A stretch of 64,000 nucleotides of DNA from assembly GCA_003024785.1 (NCBI GenBank), contig PUQB01000103.1, positions 62,001-126,000 on the forward strand, given 5' to 3'. The notes below the pieces were generated by a model. That model ran no database searches and had not been told where the DNA came from. It saw only the letters and a list, made by a program, of their open reading frames with translations. This document shows positions 37,801-48,759 of this stretch, piece by piece; position 1 is the stretch's first letter; the number at the start of each line of letters is the position of its first letter. The position numbers were made by a program, and so were the translations under genes. The stretch is from Selaginella tamariscina. Its lineage: Eukaryota > Streptophyta > Lycopodiopsida > Selaginellales > Selaginellaceae.

Positions 37801-40800
37801 CCATTTTCCACGTTCTTCAGGCACTTACATATGTATTCCTGCGCAGAAAAGACGCTTAGTGAAAACACAGCCAAACAGTTCCTTGAGTAAAACAGCTAAG
37901 CTTTCTAGCAGCAAGTTGCAAACTATAATCTTACTGCCAAAAGGAAAAGCTTCTCTGACCCACATCTTTACTAGCACGGTTCACCGAGTCATAGTGACCG
38001 AGGATCTCGTTTAACGCTCCAGACTCCAGTACTTCCGCAGATGCCTCTCCGGAATGCAGCATATTCCACAGCAGCTCCAGCAACCTGCATGTAATCCAGT
38101 AATTGATAAGTATATAAGTATTATAATCCAAAAGAACAAACGATTCACATTTATGTACGAGCAGTGGTCCTAATCAAATGATACAACATAATCAGATACA
38201 AGCATTAATAAATAATTATACATATTATTGTAATATAACAACCATAATGTATCACTTACGCAATTAATTACGATAAGTACAACGTATTACTCTACTGTAA
38301 TGTGGCAGTGCACACTGTATGTAATCTCGTGTCTGTGCGAGATATGCTGCTCTATAGATATAGAATCTGTAACATGTACACCAGGCAAGCCCCATAAAAT
38401 TCTATAATTGTACGTTATACCTTACGTAGTTGGATGCGTATTGCCTATGAAACAAGAAAATAATAGAAATAACTTACCTTTGTGCCATCACACCCTTGGT
38501 ATCACTACGAGCGAGCTTTTTCACTAGTGTAAGGATCTTCACAATATCTGAAGGAGACCGCCCCTGCAATAATAGAGAAAGAGGATATTATATGGAAAGG
38601 TTAAAGTATTACAATATGGTGTCATATATAATGTCCATAAATGGGTCCATACATACAAACATGTATATTACCTGGCTTCTCTCAAAACGACCGAAAAGAC
38701 TGTCTAGCTGCTCTGGAGAAAATGACCATGCGAGGTCCGCAAGGAGATCAAATATATTCGCTTTCACCTGCAACATACACGTATTAGAACGAAACAAGAA
38801 TTGATCTGCATAGTAAACATTGCGTTCTTATATGCCGGATACATATTGTTTACAAAATATATCTATGTATATACTTACGTATATTATATGACACAGATAA
38901 ACAGGTGTACAGGTGTATACTCATAAGTATAGACATTTGAAGTAAATACATGTAATGAGTGTGCAAGACAGAGAGAGAGAGAGATAGACGGAGAGACGGA
39001 GAGACAGAGACACAGAGAGACCACGTATACTATGCACGTATCCAGCTTACCGTTTCAAACTGGTCAGGCTTTTCTGTAGCAGCCCAGATAGCGTCAAGAT
39101 GTTCCTCTGACAAACGTCTTTCTTGTAACAAAAACCTCATAATCTTCTCTACCTGCCCATGACCAGCTTGTAAGTACGTCTACACGCGGCACACACTGAG
39201 ATGTGCGTGCAGATGCACACATGCATATTTATAAGACTAAGAAACCACATTTCATACCTGGTCTACATATTGTTTGTGGTGGAGATGAGATCTCAGAACA
39301 TGACGGAGTATGTCATTCTTCTCCAGCCATTGTATAGTTGCATTAACTGATCGTGACTTATCCCTAATATAAATATAAGGAGATTAAAACTTCTTAAAAC
39401 CTATCACAGTTATATATTTACACGTTAATATCAATGTCTCTGCATATGAATGATCTATAAAATGAATATAAAATAAAGGATAGTGTGAATAGTACATTGT
39501 GTTATTTCCGGACCTTTTGCTGAACCACAGGCCTAACAAATTAAGTAACAGAATATTTTTCACTACATGACTTAAATATATAAGTATATATAATATACAC
39601 TTGTCCAATATAATGCAAGTATGATGTGTACTTACGAAAAGAAATACCTTGCTGCAATTGCACGAGCGTTTTCCAGGAGTTTATTAATTTCCCTCACAGC
39701 ACTAAGCTGCTTATTGAACGAGTTGAAACCGAGCATGCGCTCCACCATTCTTCGCTGAACAACACTTGTCATGCTTTCAGCCTTCTCAGCAGAGGAGCTC
39801 CTTCCAATTATCACCTAAACAATGACAGATTAAAACTAAACTCAGAATTGAACGTGCTAATTTGATTAAAACCTGCAAATGTTTGAGTATCAGGGATAGT
39901 GCCCCGAATGAACCATCCCTCGTCTTATCGCTCAATGCGTCTACGTCCCTCTCTAAGAGCTCCTCAACATATCTTAATATCCTAATTCAACGCAAAAAAC
40001 AAAATAAACACTTAGTATCAAGATATTCCTAATTTATAATCTCCTTAAAGTTTAGGAATCTCGTAAAATTATTATAAAAAAACAACTAGTTATAGAGCAA
40101 CTTTAATATACATTAACAGCACAGTATAATAGAACTGTACGGATTGATACTACTATCTAGCACATAACCAAGTGTTTTAGGCTAGCAGACGCCAGGACAT
40201 CGGCATAAACCAAGCTATGTATTTATGTATGTGTGTGTATATATGTATACACACACAAAGAAAAAAAAAAAAAAAAAACTGAAAAGTATCGGTGTTTTTT
40301 TAAGTACAGATAGGTACATGTAATTTTCAAAAGCACAGACAGTGTCCATAGCAGATGCAAGAGTTAAGAAATCAAGTTGAAAATCCAAAATCAGACCAGC
40401 ATATGATACGATATCTACGAGGATAGAGTAACACTATAGTAAGAAAGTCGATATATAACTAGTACCGAAGATATTATTATTGTGTGTGTGTGCGTGTGTG
40501 CGTGTGTAAACTAGCCTCTGTAAAACACTTACCTCGCACACGCTCCGCGAAGTATGCAGCAACTTCGTCTGTTATAAACTCCGTAGACCTTGCAACAGGG
40601 AGAAGTGCCTCCATTACTGCCGGAAGTAGCTTCTGGGGCAGCTTAAAACCCGTAAAAGAAGCTGGTAGCCGTTTCCATAGGCTGTACGTCCAAGTAAGTA
40701 AGTTAAGAAAATACGACACCCACGTGTACACATCGGGTGGACGACATTTAAGACATTCACAACCCTCTGCTTTTTGACTGGGATCTTCCGGTTTAGACAG

Positions 40801-42341
40801 TGCCAATCTCCCGTCTTCAGCCGTGTTGGTGTTCCTGGCATTGGCCTAGCAAACTCCCATAGTGGTTGTGCTGAAAATGTGGATGCGCTAGGTGGCAGAC
40901 TCTGGACATTTATGGAGATCTATCAATACTTTTGTACACGTCCGCATGCACATGCCGCGTGCCAAGTGTGTACGTATATGTATAACTAATAATACTTAAA
41001 AGGACATATGCAAGGAGATATACTATCTATAGTGCTACTAGTTCTCTACATGTAAATCATTCAGTTTTATAAAATTATAATAATTCATTATATACATACA
41101 AATCTGCAATCTGCTATGTTATCAAATCAGAGAACGAATGGATGCAAATATAAAGCATACATATGTCCATACGCAGAGACATTGAATACTGGATGAACTT
41201 ACTTGCTCCTTATGCTTAAGATGAAACTGACACTGCTTGTCGAAGACAATGGCGAGTGTTCTGAGAAAGGTAGCAGTTCCTCTTCGAAGCTCAAATCGTC
41301 AAGAAGCAGTTGTGGAAGCTTGGCAGCAACCACGTCCATGAGGCGTAAACATGCATCAAAAGATATTATTGTGGATGTCGTTGTTCCATTTCCATATCGC
41401 CTTGTCATCTAAGCATTTCTCGAATGCACTTGGCACAGCTTCCCTATACAGATACGTGCATGAATACTCAGCTTGTGTTTGCAATCTTTAACTAGTACGA
41501 ATAGAGGCAACTCTTGAGGTGGTTACAATTATAAATTTTCATGTACTAATTGACAACGGTCCCAAATTGCATATATAACAATGTATGCACATTATTCACT
41601 ACCACAATTTTAATAGCTAAGTCATCCGACTTCATGTTTTTGCTTATGCGAAACAATATTTATTACTAGCATTCTTTACAATTTACGTTACCGGTGGTAT
41701 ATCTCTGTAAGTGCTACGTGCACAGTAGATTTAGTCAGCTTTTATATCCATATCTAAAAATTCATGGTTATGCAGCAGACTAAACTTAGTTTGGAAATTA
41801 GGCAACACAGTAGATTTAGTCAGCTTTTATATCCATATCTAAAAATTCATGGTTATGCAGCAGACTAAACTTAGTTTGGAAATTAGGCAACACAGTGTAA
41901 ACATTATTACAAAATAGAAACACAAACTACTATGCCATTAAGACAGTTATAGACGATGTTCATAAATCAGCAATATGACATTAAAACTCGTATGATATAA
42001 TATATGAACCTGTAAAGAGTTTGTAGCCGGCGCGATTCAAAATCTTCCCGGCCTCCCTGAGCAATCTTTGCAGCAGCGGCAAGGCAAGTCTTGAGATGAA
42101 TGGGGTACACTGTCCAAGGGAACTTGTTAAGTCCGTCAAGAACAATGCAGAGATCATCTCTTGGGAACTCACAGCTGCACAGCTCCTCAAGCTCCACCTC
42201 GTTTACTTGCATCATTGTCAAATCTGTTCCTTCGTATTCCCCGATTGACGACTCTTCATCGCTCGAGTTGCTCTCCCATACCTCGACGTTGTTGTTTTCT
42301 TCCCTCAGGAAGCTCTGCCGTCTCTCCCAGTTCTGATCCAT
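23285..42341 (-). CDS. Giant USP9X/fat-facets-like ubiquitin-specific protease
   Basis: This 19-kb gene has roughly 50-60 short exons on the minus strand. The start ([11 protein letters not shown]) is in exon 42010-42341, followed by an acidic stretch. The last exon is 23285-23428, ending ARKLFSSSS-stop. A long armadillo/HEAT-like helical region (about 42.3-30.5 kb) precedes a C19 catalytic domain. The Cys box [20 protein letters not shown] has its catalytic Cys codon at 30427-30429. The zinc fingers are CSHC (about 29570) and CEEC (about 29230), then [19 protein letters not shown]. The His box is [20 protein letters not shown] with His codon 28545-28547, and [11 protein letters not shown] is near 28190. 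A further helical tail follows. The Cys and His boxes match animal USP9X far better than typical plant UBPs. It should remove ubiquitin from proteins. At least one frame break is likely (about 41380-41400). Exon borders are mostly not refined. Confidence 0.85.
23690..23753. repeat. Perfect 26-bp inverted repeat in the last USP intron
   Basis: Bases 23690-23715 and 23728-23753 are exact reverse complements with a 12-base loop. Pairing extends with one bulge on each side (GAGAGGT/CCTCTC outside, AAGT/ACTT inside). It lies in intron 23429-23834. It could be a small foldback element or a precursor-like RNA hairpin. Confidence 0.8.
24308..24345. repeat. 13-bp perfect hairpin in a USP intron
   Basis: GCACACCCGTAAT (24308-24320) pairs with ATTACGGGTGTGC (24333-24345) around a 12-base loop. 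Function unknown. Confidence 0.6.
27299..27356. repeat. (TA)n(GA)n compound microsatellite
   Basis: About 11 TA units are followed by about 17 GA units in a USP intron. It is likely length-variable. Confidence 0.9.
28771..28801. repeat. (CA)n microsatellite
   Basis: About 15 CA units lie in a USP intron next to the exon near 28860. Confidence 0.9.
41721..41890. repeat. Exact tandem duplication of 85 bp in USP intron 1
   Basis: 41721-41805 and 41806-41890 are identical, and a third copy begins (CACAG) at 41891. It is either a very recent duplication or an assembly artefact. Confidence 0.9.
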
Positions 42342-43535
42342 ACACCGGAAACGTCACACTCTTCCCAAAACCATCGATTTCCGCCTAAAACCCGATTTCT
42401 TGCCAAAAATCCCTCTTTTTTTCACTGAAGAATGCAGAAAAACTTAGTCCAGCAACCGATTCTTCAAGCAAAATGCACACAGAACCCTACTTCCACAGTC
42501 AATTTCCTCACAAAAAACCTGATTCCTTTAGATTTTGACACTTCCCCTTGATTTCTTCGAGACAACCTAGAACACCTGCCTCCGCAGCCGATTTCTTGAC
42601 AAAATCCTGTTTTTCCTGGATAAATGCCCGGATTCTCACACAGAATCTCTGCCGATTTCTCGAGAAAACTTGTGCGGCGCTGCCGACCTAATCTGAAATG
42701 CGACGAGCTGAGCAGCTCCTGGCGATGATCTACACAAGCCGCGGCGGCGATCGGAGGATAGAAAACGCAAAACCCTATGAACTTAGGTGAGGACGCTGAA
42801 AACCCTGATGAACAGTAGTCTTGCCAGAAAACCTCGCCATGTCTAGGTTTCTCCTCTTTTTTTCCCCATTTTTTTCAAATTAGTTTAATTGCTCGTCCAC
42901 GTGGCCCACACCCGATTCGCATATTCCATAAAACTTTAAAAATGCTTTTAATTTAATATTAAAGTACCAAGTTTCCTGATCATGATGCATGTTTTTCATC
43001 CGTCATAGTGATTGGGTAAATATACAGTACCTATTCTAATTTTGATTATAAAATTAATTTTGACTAAACTAAAATTATAAATAATATGAATTAACTTCAG
43101 CTATTCTGTATATGTTTATATACACCCTCTTATACAGAAACATAAAAATATATACATTTAATATATTTAAATGTGAAAACTTATCATTATAAATGATTAG
43201 GAAAACAAAAGCACATACATAATATATTTTGTATCTTACAATATATATTATCATAATGTTTCGACTATGCGAACTTGCTGGATTCGAACCTCCGCTTGAG
43301 CACCCGGATTTGCATGCAGGAGTTGATCCTGTTCACTCTCAATCTCCGATTTACCTTTGCCTCCCTGTGTCTCCACACATCTCTCTGCATTTCAAATTAA
43401 ACATTATACACACACACACACATATATATAAATTAATCTTCACATTCTATAAATTTAATATTAACCATTAATTATTGTAGCTGTTAAATGATAAAAGTTC
43501 TTTGTAATAACTTATAACTCTCTCACTCTCTCTTC
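42342..43535. promoter_or_regulatory. USP leader/promoter and DeSI 3' region
   Basis: 42342-42850 is relatively GC-rich with repeated CGATTTC/AACCCT-like motifs and is probably the USP 5' UTR and core promoter. 42900-43535 is AT-rich. A GGTTCGAATCC match on the minus strand at 43283-43293 equals a tRNA B box, but no cloverleaf could be formed around it. Confidence 0.5.
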
Positions 43536-45138
43536 TCACACACCTTCGTATGATTCATACTCCGGAGTTTTCTTAACAGTTGTCTCCTGGAGAGACTCTG
43601 GTAGTAGACAATTGCAAAGCTGAGCTGAAATAAAAAAACTTAAACGTAATTGTTGAACTTGAGTAAAGAGGAATATACCAATACGTTAATCTGCTTTTCG
43701 GCTTACGTTTCTATATATTAGAAGGAACGAACACATGCATAATTTACACAAACATATGTGACGGACTGACATACTTACACAAAGGTACTCCTCTCTCTCT
43801 ATGGAAACAGTGTATTTCTGTTTGAATATAGACTTTACATACACATATACAAGGAATACATATAGTAAACTTAGTATATATAATACTCTTTATAACACGC
43901 AAGCACGTGCCCGCGCACACATACAAAACTCACCTGGTCTTGCAAGTCTATATATGTTTCAACATATATATATAGTAAACGCTTATAACACACACACTCA
44001 CACAACTCACCTAGTCTTGCGAGTCTGTTTACCCATCCAGGAATACCACAGCCGGTAAGACGCACACTCACGTCGCTTGTAAAATGGTTGCAGTTCTTCA
44101 CAATCAAGTGGTAAGTGTCTCCATTGTAATCATTCGCTAAACGCTCGATAAACTCCCTGAACTCCGCAGCACTCAAGCGTGTACTCCCCAGGTACACTGA
44201 CTTCCGGAATGTAAAACCCGGGCATGTACGTGGTTCAACTTCAAACACACCGCTAGATGGATAATCGTGTGCTCCAAAACCGTATTCAACCCCGTGACCT
44301 GCAATTCAATATATCCTGCTCAATCCATTAAGTTGTATCTATATATCCATGCGCATAAACATCACATGCGCACACTTCTAATACATAATCTCCTACACAT
44401 TATACTGCTATATCTAGATGGAATCTCTATATCACATACACACGCGCGCACACACGCACACACACACACATACCTTCGATGCCGGAGTGGAATATACCAA
44501 GACCAAACCAGTAGAGATAACCGTTCATTGGAGTTAAATCGTAGATGTTTAAGTAAATAGGATGCCTTTTGCCAGAACGTTTAGTGAAAGAGCCTGATAA
44601 ACGCCTCATCTCACTACTCTTCTCCTCTTGGTTGCTACTGCCCTCATTCAATGCCTGCATAACAAAAAAGACCTCATTAGTAACATGCATGCATATATAT
44701 GAGTGTATATACACACACATATACTGAGCAGATTACTCTCGAAGGCAGAGTTTCTATATGACATTAACATATTAAACAAGAAGGGATGCAAATGCAGTCA
44801 CTTATAATATATAGACACACTAATGCAACAAGAGAGTGTAAAGAATATGAACTATACTCTCATATACACACAATGAGCTGATTATCTACATAGAAATTCC
44901 GAGGTGAAAACAAGCAATAGCTACATTATAATCCTGTGAACGTGTGTGTGTAAACTATGTATATATGGTATACAATATACGTAACATAATCGTTAGACAA
45001 ATAAAATAACACAAATGGTTTCGCTTAATAATACTTGTTCTACTAAATGTATAGCATATAAATCTGAATGAACTTTAAAATTACCTGAATAATGGAGACA
45101 GTTTGTAGTGGGCTTTGGCCTCCTGGACTGCTCTCCAT
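43536..45138 (-). CDS. PPPDE-family peptidase (DeSI-like)
   Basis: Four exons (45085-45138, 44474-44654, 44011-44298, 43536-43624) give an unbroken 203-residue protein. The PPPDE fold is recognised from IYLNIYDLTPMNGYLYWFGLGIFHSGIE with the conserved His (FHSG). Then come GVEYGFG, the substrate-side segment, and KNCNHFTSDV with the conserved catalytic Cys. These are thiol peptidases that remove SUMO or ubiquitin from targets; plant DeSI proteins of this size are mostly uncharacterised. The start is chosen because the Met (45136-45138) opens a short in-frame exon and the splice phases work throughout. It lies upstream of, and parallel to, the USP gene; both would act on ubiquitin-like tags, which may be chance. 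Confidence 0.9.
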
Positions 45139-45883
45139 GTTGAAACACAAACAAAAGAAGAAAAATCGACAAATTAGAAGCTGATGTAATCTCAATTTGG
45201 GTCCATTACAATTTCCCCCTTGTGGGCACCCCCTAAAATCCCAAATTTTCCCCACTAAAACCTGCAGATTTGTGTGAGATAAAATTCTGGGAAGATATAC
45301 ATACCATTGTACAATCTAAAGACGCATTGTACGTACCAGAGCTGTGTATGCCACGCGTTTGAGCCACAGACGTACTGTTCCTCCGGCAATCGCCCTCAAC
45401 ACACAACCCTAGAAAACATAATTTAAAAATTTGCTTAATTTTAGGTTTAGCTCGTTATTCCTGGTATATGCTCGAATATTTCCCTTTCTGTTGCCCTTTG
45501 TATGTTCATACATTCTACTTATAACATAGGATTCTTAGATAATACTAATATATACACGCAACACGTGGCCCTATGTACGACGAATCAATCTCAGCCATAG
45601 CATGTGCCTAGTCGTCCATCCATACACAAAATGCCTACGTACAAGTAATTATGCTAAGTATATCCTAGTATATGCTGAGATCATCATGTTGATATTACAA
45701 TGTCACTTGCACTTCAAGGGTGGTGTCTTGGGATTTGGCAAGATAGTTATATACGAAATAGACATACACATACATAATATGTGTATGTATGTGTGACAAA
45801 GAGTCACTTGCATTATACGCTAAAATCTTTGACATATGCAATATAAATGAACCATCTGGTATAATGTTCCACCTCATAGAAAA
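45139..45883. other. Divergent spacer, DeSI / Gnk2 gene
   Basis: The DeSI side (45139-45420) is less AT-rich and probably holds its 5' UTR. The remainder is AT-rich with an inverted CATACACATAC/GTATGTATGTGT-type stretch near 45765-45795. No gene seen. Confidence 0.5.
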
Positions 45884-46266
45884 ATGGCTAATGCATCTAT
45901 AATCATAGTTTTAATCCTGCTAGTTAATACTCACTTTGCCATTTCTCAACATTGTTCTATGAGAAAGAATGTAGTGTTCTACAATAGGATGAAGTACACT
46001 GCTAACAGTCTCTATGGCAAGAATGTTAACAGCTTGTTACAGTTTCTTGTGGACGCACCGGGTAACAGCGCGGTAAATGCAACGGTCGGATCTCCACCCA
46101 ATTTGGCGTATGGACGGGCAGATTGCTACCTGAAAGGACCTAAACAATGTGCTCAATGCCTACGAAGTCTCAAGAACGACTCACATCTGGCGTTGCAAAG
46201 TACTCTGTGGGAGCTCAAGAGTGTACTGATGGGTGCTACATCCGCTATGAGAAGTATAGCTTCTGA
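45884..46266 (+). CDS. Secreted Gnk2/DUF26-domain (ginkbilobin-like) protein, one frame break
   Basis: Residues 1-22 form a signal peptide (hydrophobic IIIVLILLV core, ending ISQ). The mature part has the Gnk2 pattern: Cys24 near the N terminus, YGRADCYLKGPKQCAQCL (C-x7-C-x2-C), then in the next frame ECTDGCYIRYEKYSF and a stop at 46264-46266. This is the usual end of a single Gnk2 domain. The frame shifts by one missing base between about 46195 and 46204. Without it the open frame runs on to 46366 and makes a false membrane-like tail. Family members are apoplastic and some bind mannose and inhibit fungi. It is intronless and about 127 residues long if the frame is continuous. Confidence 0.85.
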
Positions 46267-46567
46267 GGGTTCGATTCACTGGCCTAAAATAAAAATGTTT
46301 TATTTTTTAATTATTGTTTTTTTAAGTTTATTATCTATAATTATATATTTAATAGTGAAATTTTAAATTTCGTCACAAAAACACAAACATTTTAAAATAT
46401 ACAGCATAAGGTTGTTCCAACTTAGAATATCTTTGTTCTTTTATAAGGTATTTTTAACTTTTTGAATTTGATCTATCAATATTTATATTTTTATATATTT
46501 ATTAATATTAACACGTTTTACTCAGTTTAAAAATATATAAACTGGATAAGATATGATAGATGTGGCA

Positions 46568-47030
46568 ATGGCTACCACATCTTCTCCCTCCATACAGCTC
46601 TGCAATGTCAATTTGTATGGCTCAAACTTGCATTCGGTTTTATCAAGATGGAGAGTTCCTCGCAAAGCCACGCTAAACAAGGTGCGTGCGTGCGTGTGTG
46701 TGTGTGTGTTAACAAAGTATCTCAGGGGGGAAACTGTTCAACATGTAATGGCAAAGGTGCTGTGGAATGTAAGGGTTGCAAGGTAAATAATATATAGTAA
46801 AGTGAGTCAAATTGATAATTCCTTTGTTTGAATCATGGTTAGGGAACTGGGAAAAACAAGAAGAATGGAAACATCTTTGAAAGATGGAAGTAAGACACAC
46901 ACACACACACACACACACACGTTTACTAAGTAATACATACAGGTGCTTTGATTGTCAAGGGTTTGGCCTTGTAAGTTGCCCAACATGTGGCAAAAGTGGG
47001 TTGACACCAGAACAAAGAGGTGAAAGATGA
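46568..47030 (+). CDS. Small DnaJ-type zinc-finger protein (BSD2-like)
   Basis: Four exons (46568-46681, 46726-46782, 46843-46889, 46943-47030) give 101 residues without a break. The N-terminal 38 residues are Ser/Arg-rich with few acidic residues, as in a plastid transit peptide. Four CxxC motifs follow: CSTC, CKGC, CFDC and CPTC, with glycine-rich spacing as in the zinc-binding half of DnaJ. The end is GLTPEQRGER. No J domain is present. Related small plant proteins are chloroplast chaperone helpers such as the Rubisco factor BSD2; the exact client is unknown. The first intron is only 44 bases. The stop lies 10 bases from that of the convergent PPR gene. Confidence 0.85.
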
Positions 47031-47040
47031 GAGTACACCA

Positions 47041-48759
47041 TTAAACACCATTAAACAAATCAATTGACTTCTTAAACTCTTCTTGAGCCTTACAAGCACT
47101 GAACAAACTAGACCACGTAACAGAGTCCGGCTCATAAGGCATAGAGATCATCAGCTCCTCTGCCTCTGCTACCCATCCACACCGTGCGAAAAGATCGACC
47201 ATGCATGTATAATGCTCTAATGTATACTGCAACCCAAAGTCGAATCCCATTCTAGCAAAGCACTTCACTGCATTCTCTATCATTCCCATATGACTACACG
47301 CCGTCAATACCGCGGTTGAAGTTAGTTGGTTTACTATAACACCCTCCAGATTCATATCATCAAGCATCCCACCTGCAGAACTGAACCTCCCATTCTCGTT
47401 GTAAGCCGAAGCCATGGTACTCCACGATACCTCGTTCCTCTCGGGCATTGCTTGGAATACTCTAACTGCCCGCTCGAGGATCCCATACTTAGCAAACATG
47501 TTTACAAGTGCGTTCCCAATCACTAGAGTGTTTAGCCCATGCACAACTACTGTACTATACACTTCAAACCCATTGGATATGCACAGTAACTCTTTACATG
47601 CCACTATCGCACTCACTAGAGTCGCTTGGTCCGGTTCACAGTCCATCTCCCTGTATAGCTTCAGAGCTTCATCTCCATGCCCATTCTCTGCATAGCTCGC
47701 CAGTACACTGTTCCACGACACTATATCTCGTACAGGCATCCTGTCGAAGACGCTTCTTGCTTCCTCAACGAGTCCGTTTCGCCCGTAAACGGCAATCATC
47801 GCATTCCACGTAACAACGTCGTGCTCCGGCATCGCAGAAAAGAAGCCGTCTGCTTCGGAGACATCTCCCACCCGGGCATATCCGGTAACCATAGTGTTCC
47901 CCGACACTATGTTCCTTTCTGGGATCTCATCAAAGAGTTTCCTTGCTCTGTATATATGTCCTCTCTGGGCGTATGCTCCAACGAGGGCATTCCACGAGAC
48001 AGTGCTTCTACTAGGCATCTGATCGAATAACTCATGTGCTTCTTCGACTTCCCCTTGTTGTGCGTATATACATACCATTGTTGTGAAGGAAACCACGTCG
48101 TGAAAAGGCATGCTCTCGAACAGCTCCCTCGCCTCATGTATATCCCCGACTGCAGATAACATTGTGTTCCATGAGAAGACGTCTTTCTCCGGCATTTCTT
48201 CGAACAGAAGACTTGCTTGTTGTACGTCTCCATTCCTGACATACGCCATCATCAGTGTGTTCCACGTGTGTGTGTTTCTAAACGGCATGTCTTCATACAG
48301 TTTCATAGCCCTCTGGAGTTCCCCGTTCTGGGCATATGCTGAAAGCATTGTAGTCCACGAGAGAACATCTGGGTGAGGGACTGTTTCGAAGAGGGCATTT
48401 GCTTCTTCGATATATCCATTCTGGGAGTAAGCTGCGATCATTAAATTCCATGTAATTGTTGAACGCTCGGGCATGATATCAAAGAGAGTCTTCGCTTCTT
48501 TGAGATGCCCATTGTGGGCATATGCATTAGTGATCAGTGTCCACGAGTAAACATTGGGTTTCTGTATTGAATCGAATACGGAATCAGCAGAGGATGTATC
48601 TCCATAGCGACCGTACATTTCAATGAGAGGTTCGAGAGATATAGATTGTGTTTGTATCTGCTTCGTGCGGATTTGAGAATGTGCAAATGAGAGGTCCTTG
48701 GCATTCTTACAAGATCGTACAAGAGTTGCATACTGTTGTACAGGGGAAACAGCAAACAT
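47041..48759 (-). CDS. Pentatricopeptide repeat (PPR) protein, PLS/S-type, no DYW
   Basis: An intronless frame of 572 residues contains about 14-15 PPR units of mostly 31 residues, with recurrent VVSWNAMIAAYAQNGxxEEA- and LFDxMPER-like cores. This gives S-type repeats; one longer P/L-type region lies around residues 350-470. One repeat is shortened (MLSAVGDIHEARELF, missing the usual YAQNG). There is no E+ or DYW deaminase end. It binds organellar RNA for editing, splicing or stability; the target is unknown. The N terminus is only weakly like a transit peptide. The gene is convergent with the DnaJ-type gene. Confidence 0.9.
   Translation of the reverse strand: MFAVSPVQQYATLVRSCKNAKDLSFAHSQIRTKQIQTQSISLEPLIEMYGRYGDTSSADSVFDSIQKPNVYSWTLITNAYAHNGHLKEAKTLFDIMPERSTITWNLMIAAYSQNGYIEEANALFETVPHPDVLSWTTMLSAYAQNGELQRAMKLYEDMPFRNTHTWNTLMMAYVRNGDVQQASLLFEEMPEKDVFSWNTMLSAVGDIHEARELFESMPFHDVVSFTTMVCIYAQQGEVEEAHELFDQMPSRSTVSWNALVGAYAQRGHIYRARKLFDEIPERNIVSGNTMVTGYARVGDVSEADGFFSAMPEHDVVTWNAMIAVYGRNGLVEEARSVFDRMPVRDIVSWNSVLASYAENGHGDEALKLYREMDCEPDQATLVSAIVACKELLCISNGFEVYSTVVVHGLNTLVIGNALVNMFAKYGILERAVRVFQAMPERNEVSWSTMASAYNENGRFSSAGGMLDDMNLEGVIVNQLTSTAVLTACSHMGMIENAVKCFARMGFDFGLQYTLEHYTCMVDLFARCGWVAEAEELMISMPYEPDSVTWSSLFSACKAQEEFKKSIDLFNGV

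Noticed and set aside
43260-43345. Possible tRNA gene (perfect B box GGTTCGAATCC on the minus strand)
   Set aside because: The T-arm stem does not pair, no A box is found at the right distance, and no acceptor stem forms.
46267-46366. C-terminal membrane segment of the Gnk2 protein
   Set aside because: It appears only after the one-base frame break. The normal Gnk2 end lies in the next frame, with a stop at 46264-46266.
47326-48376. Plus-strand frames opposite the PPR gene
   Set aside because: Shadows of the PPR repeats; no family match.
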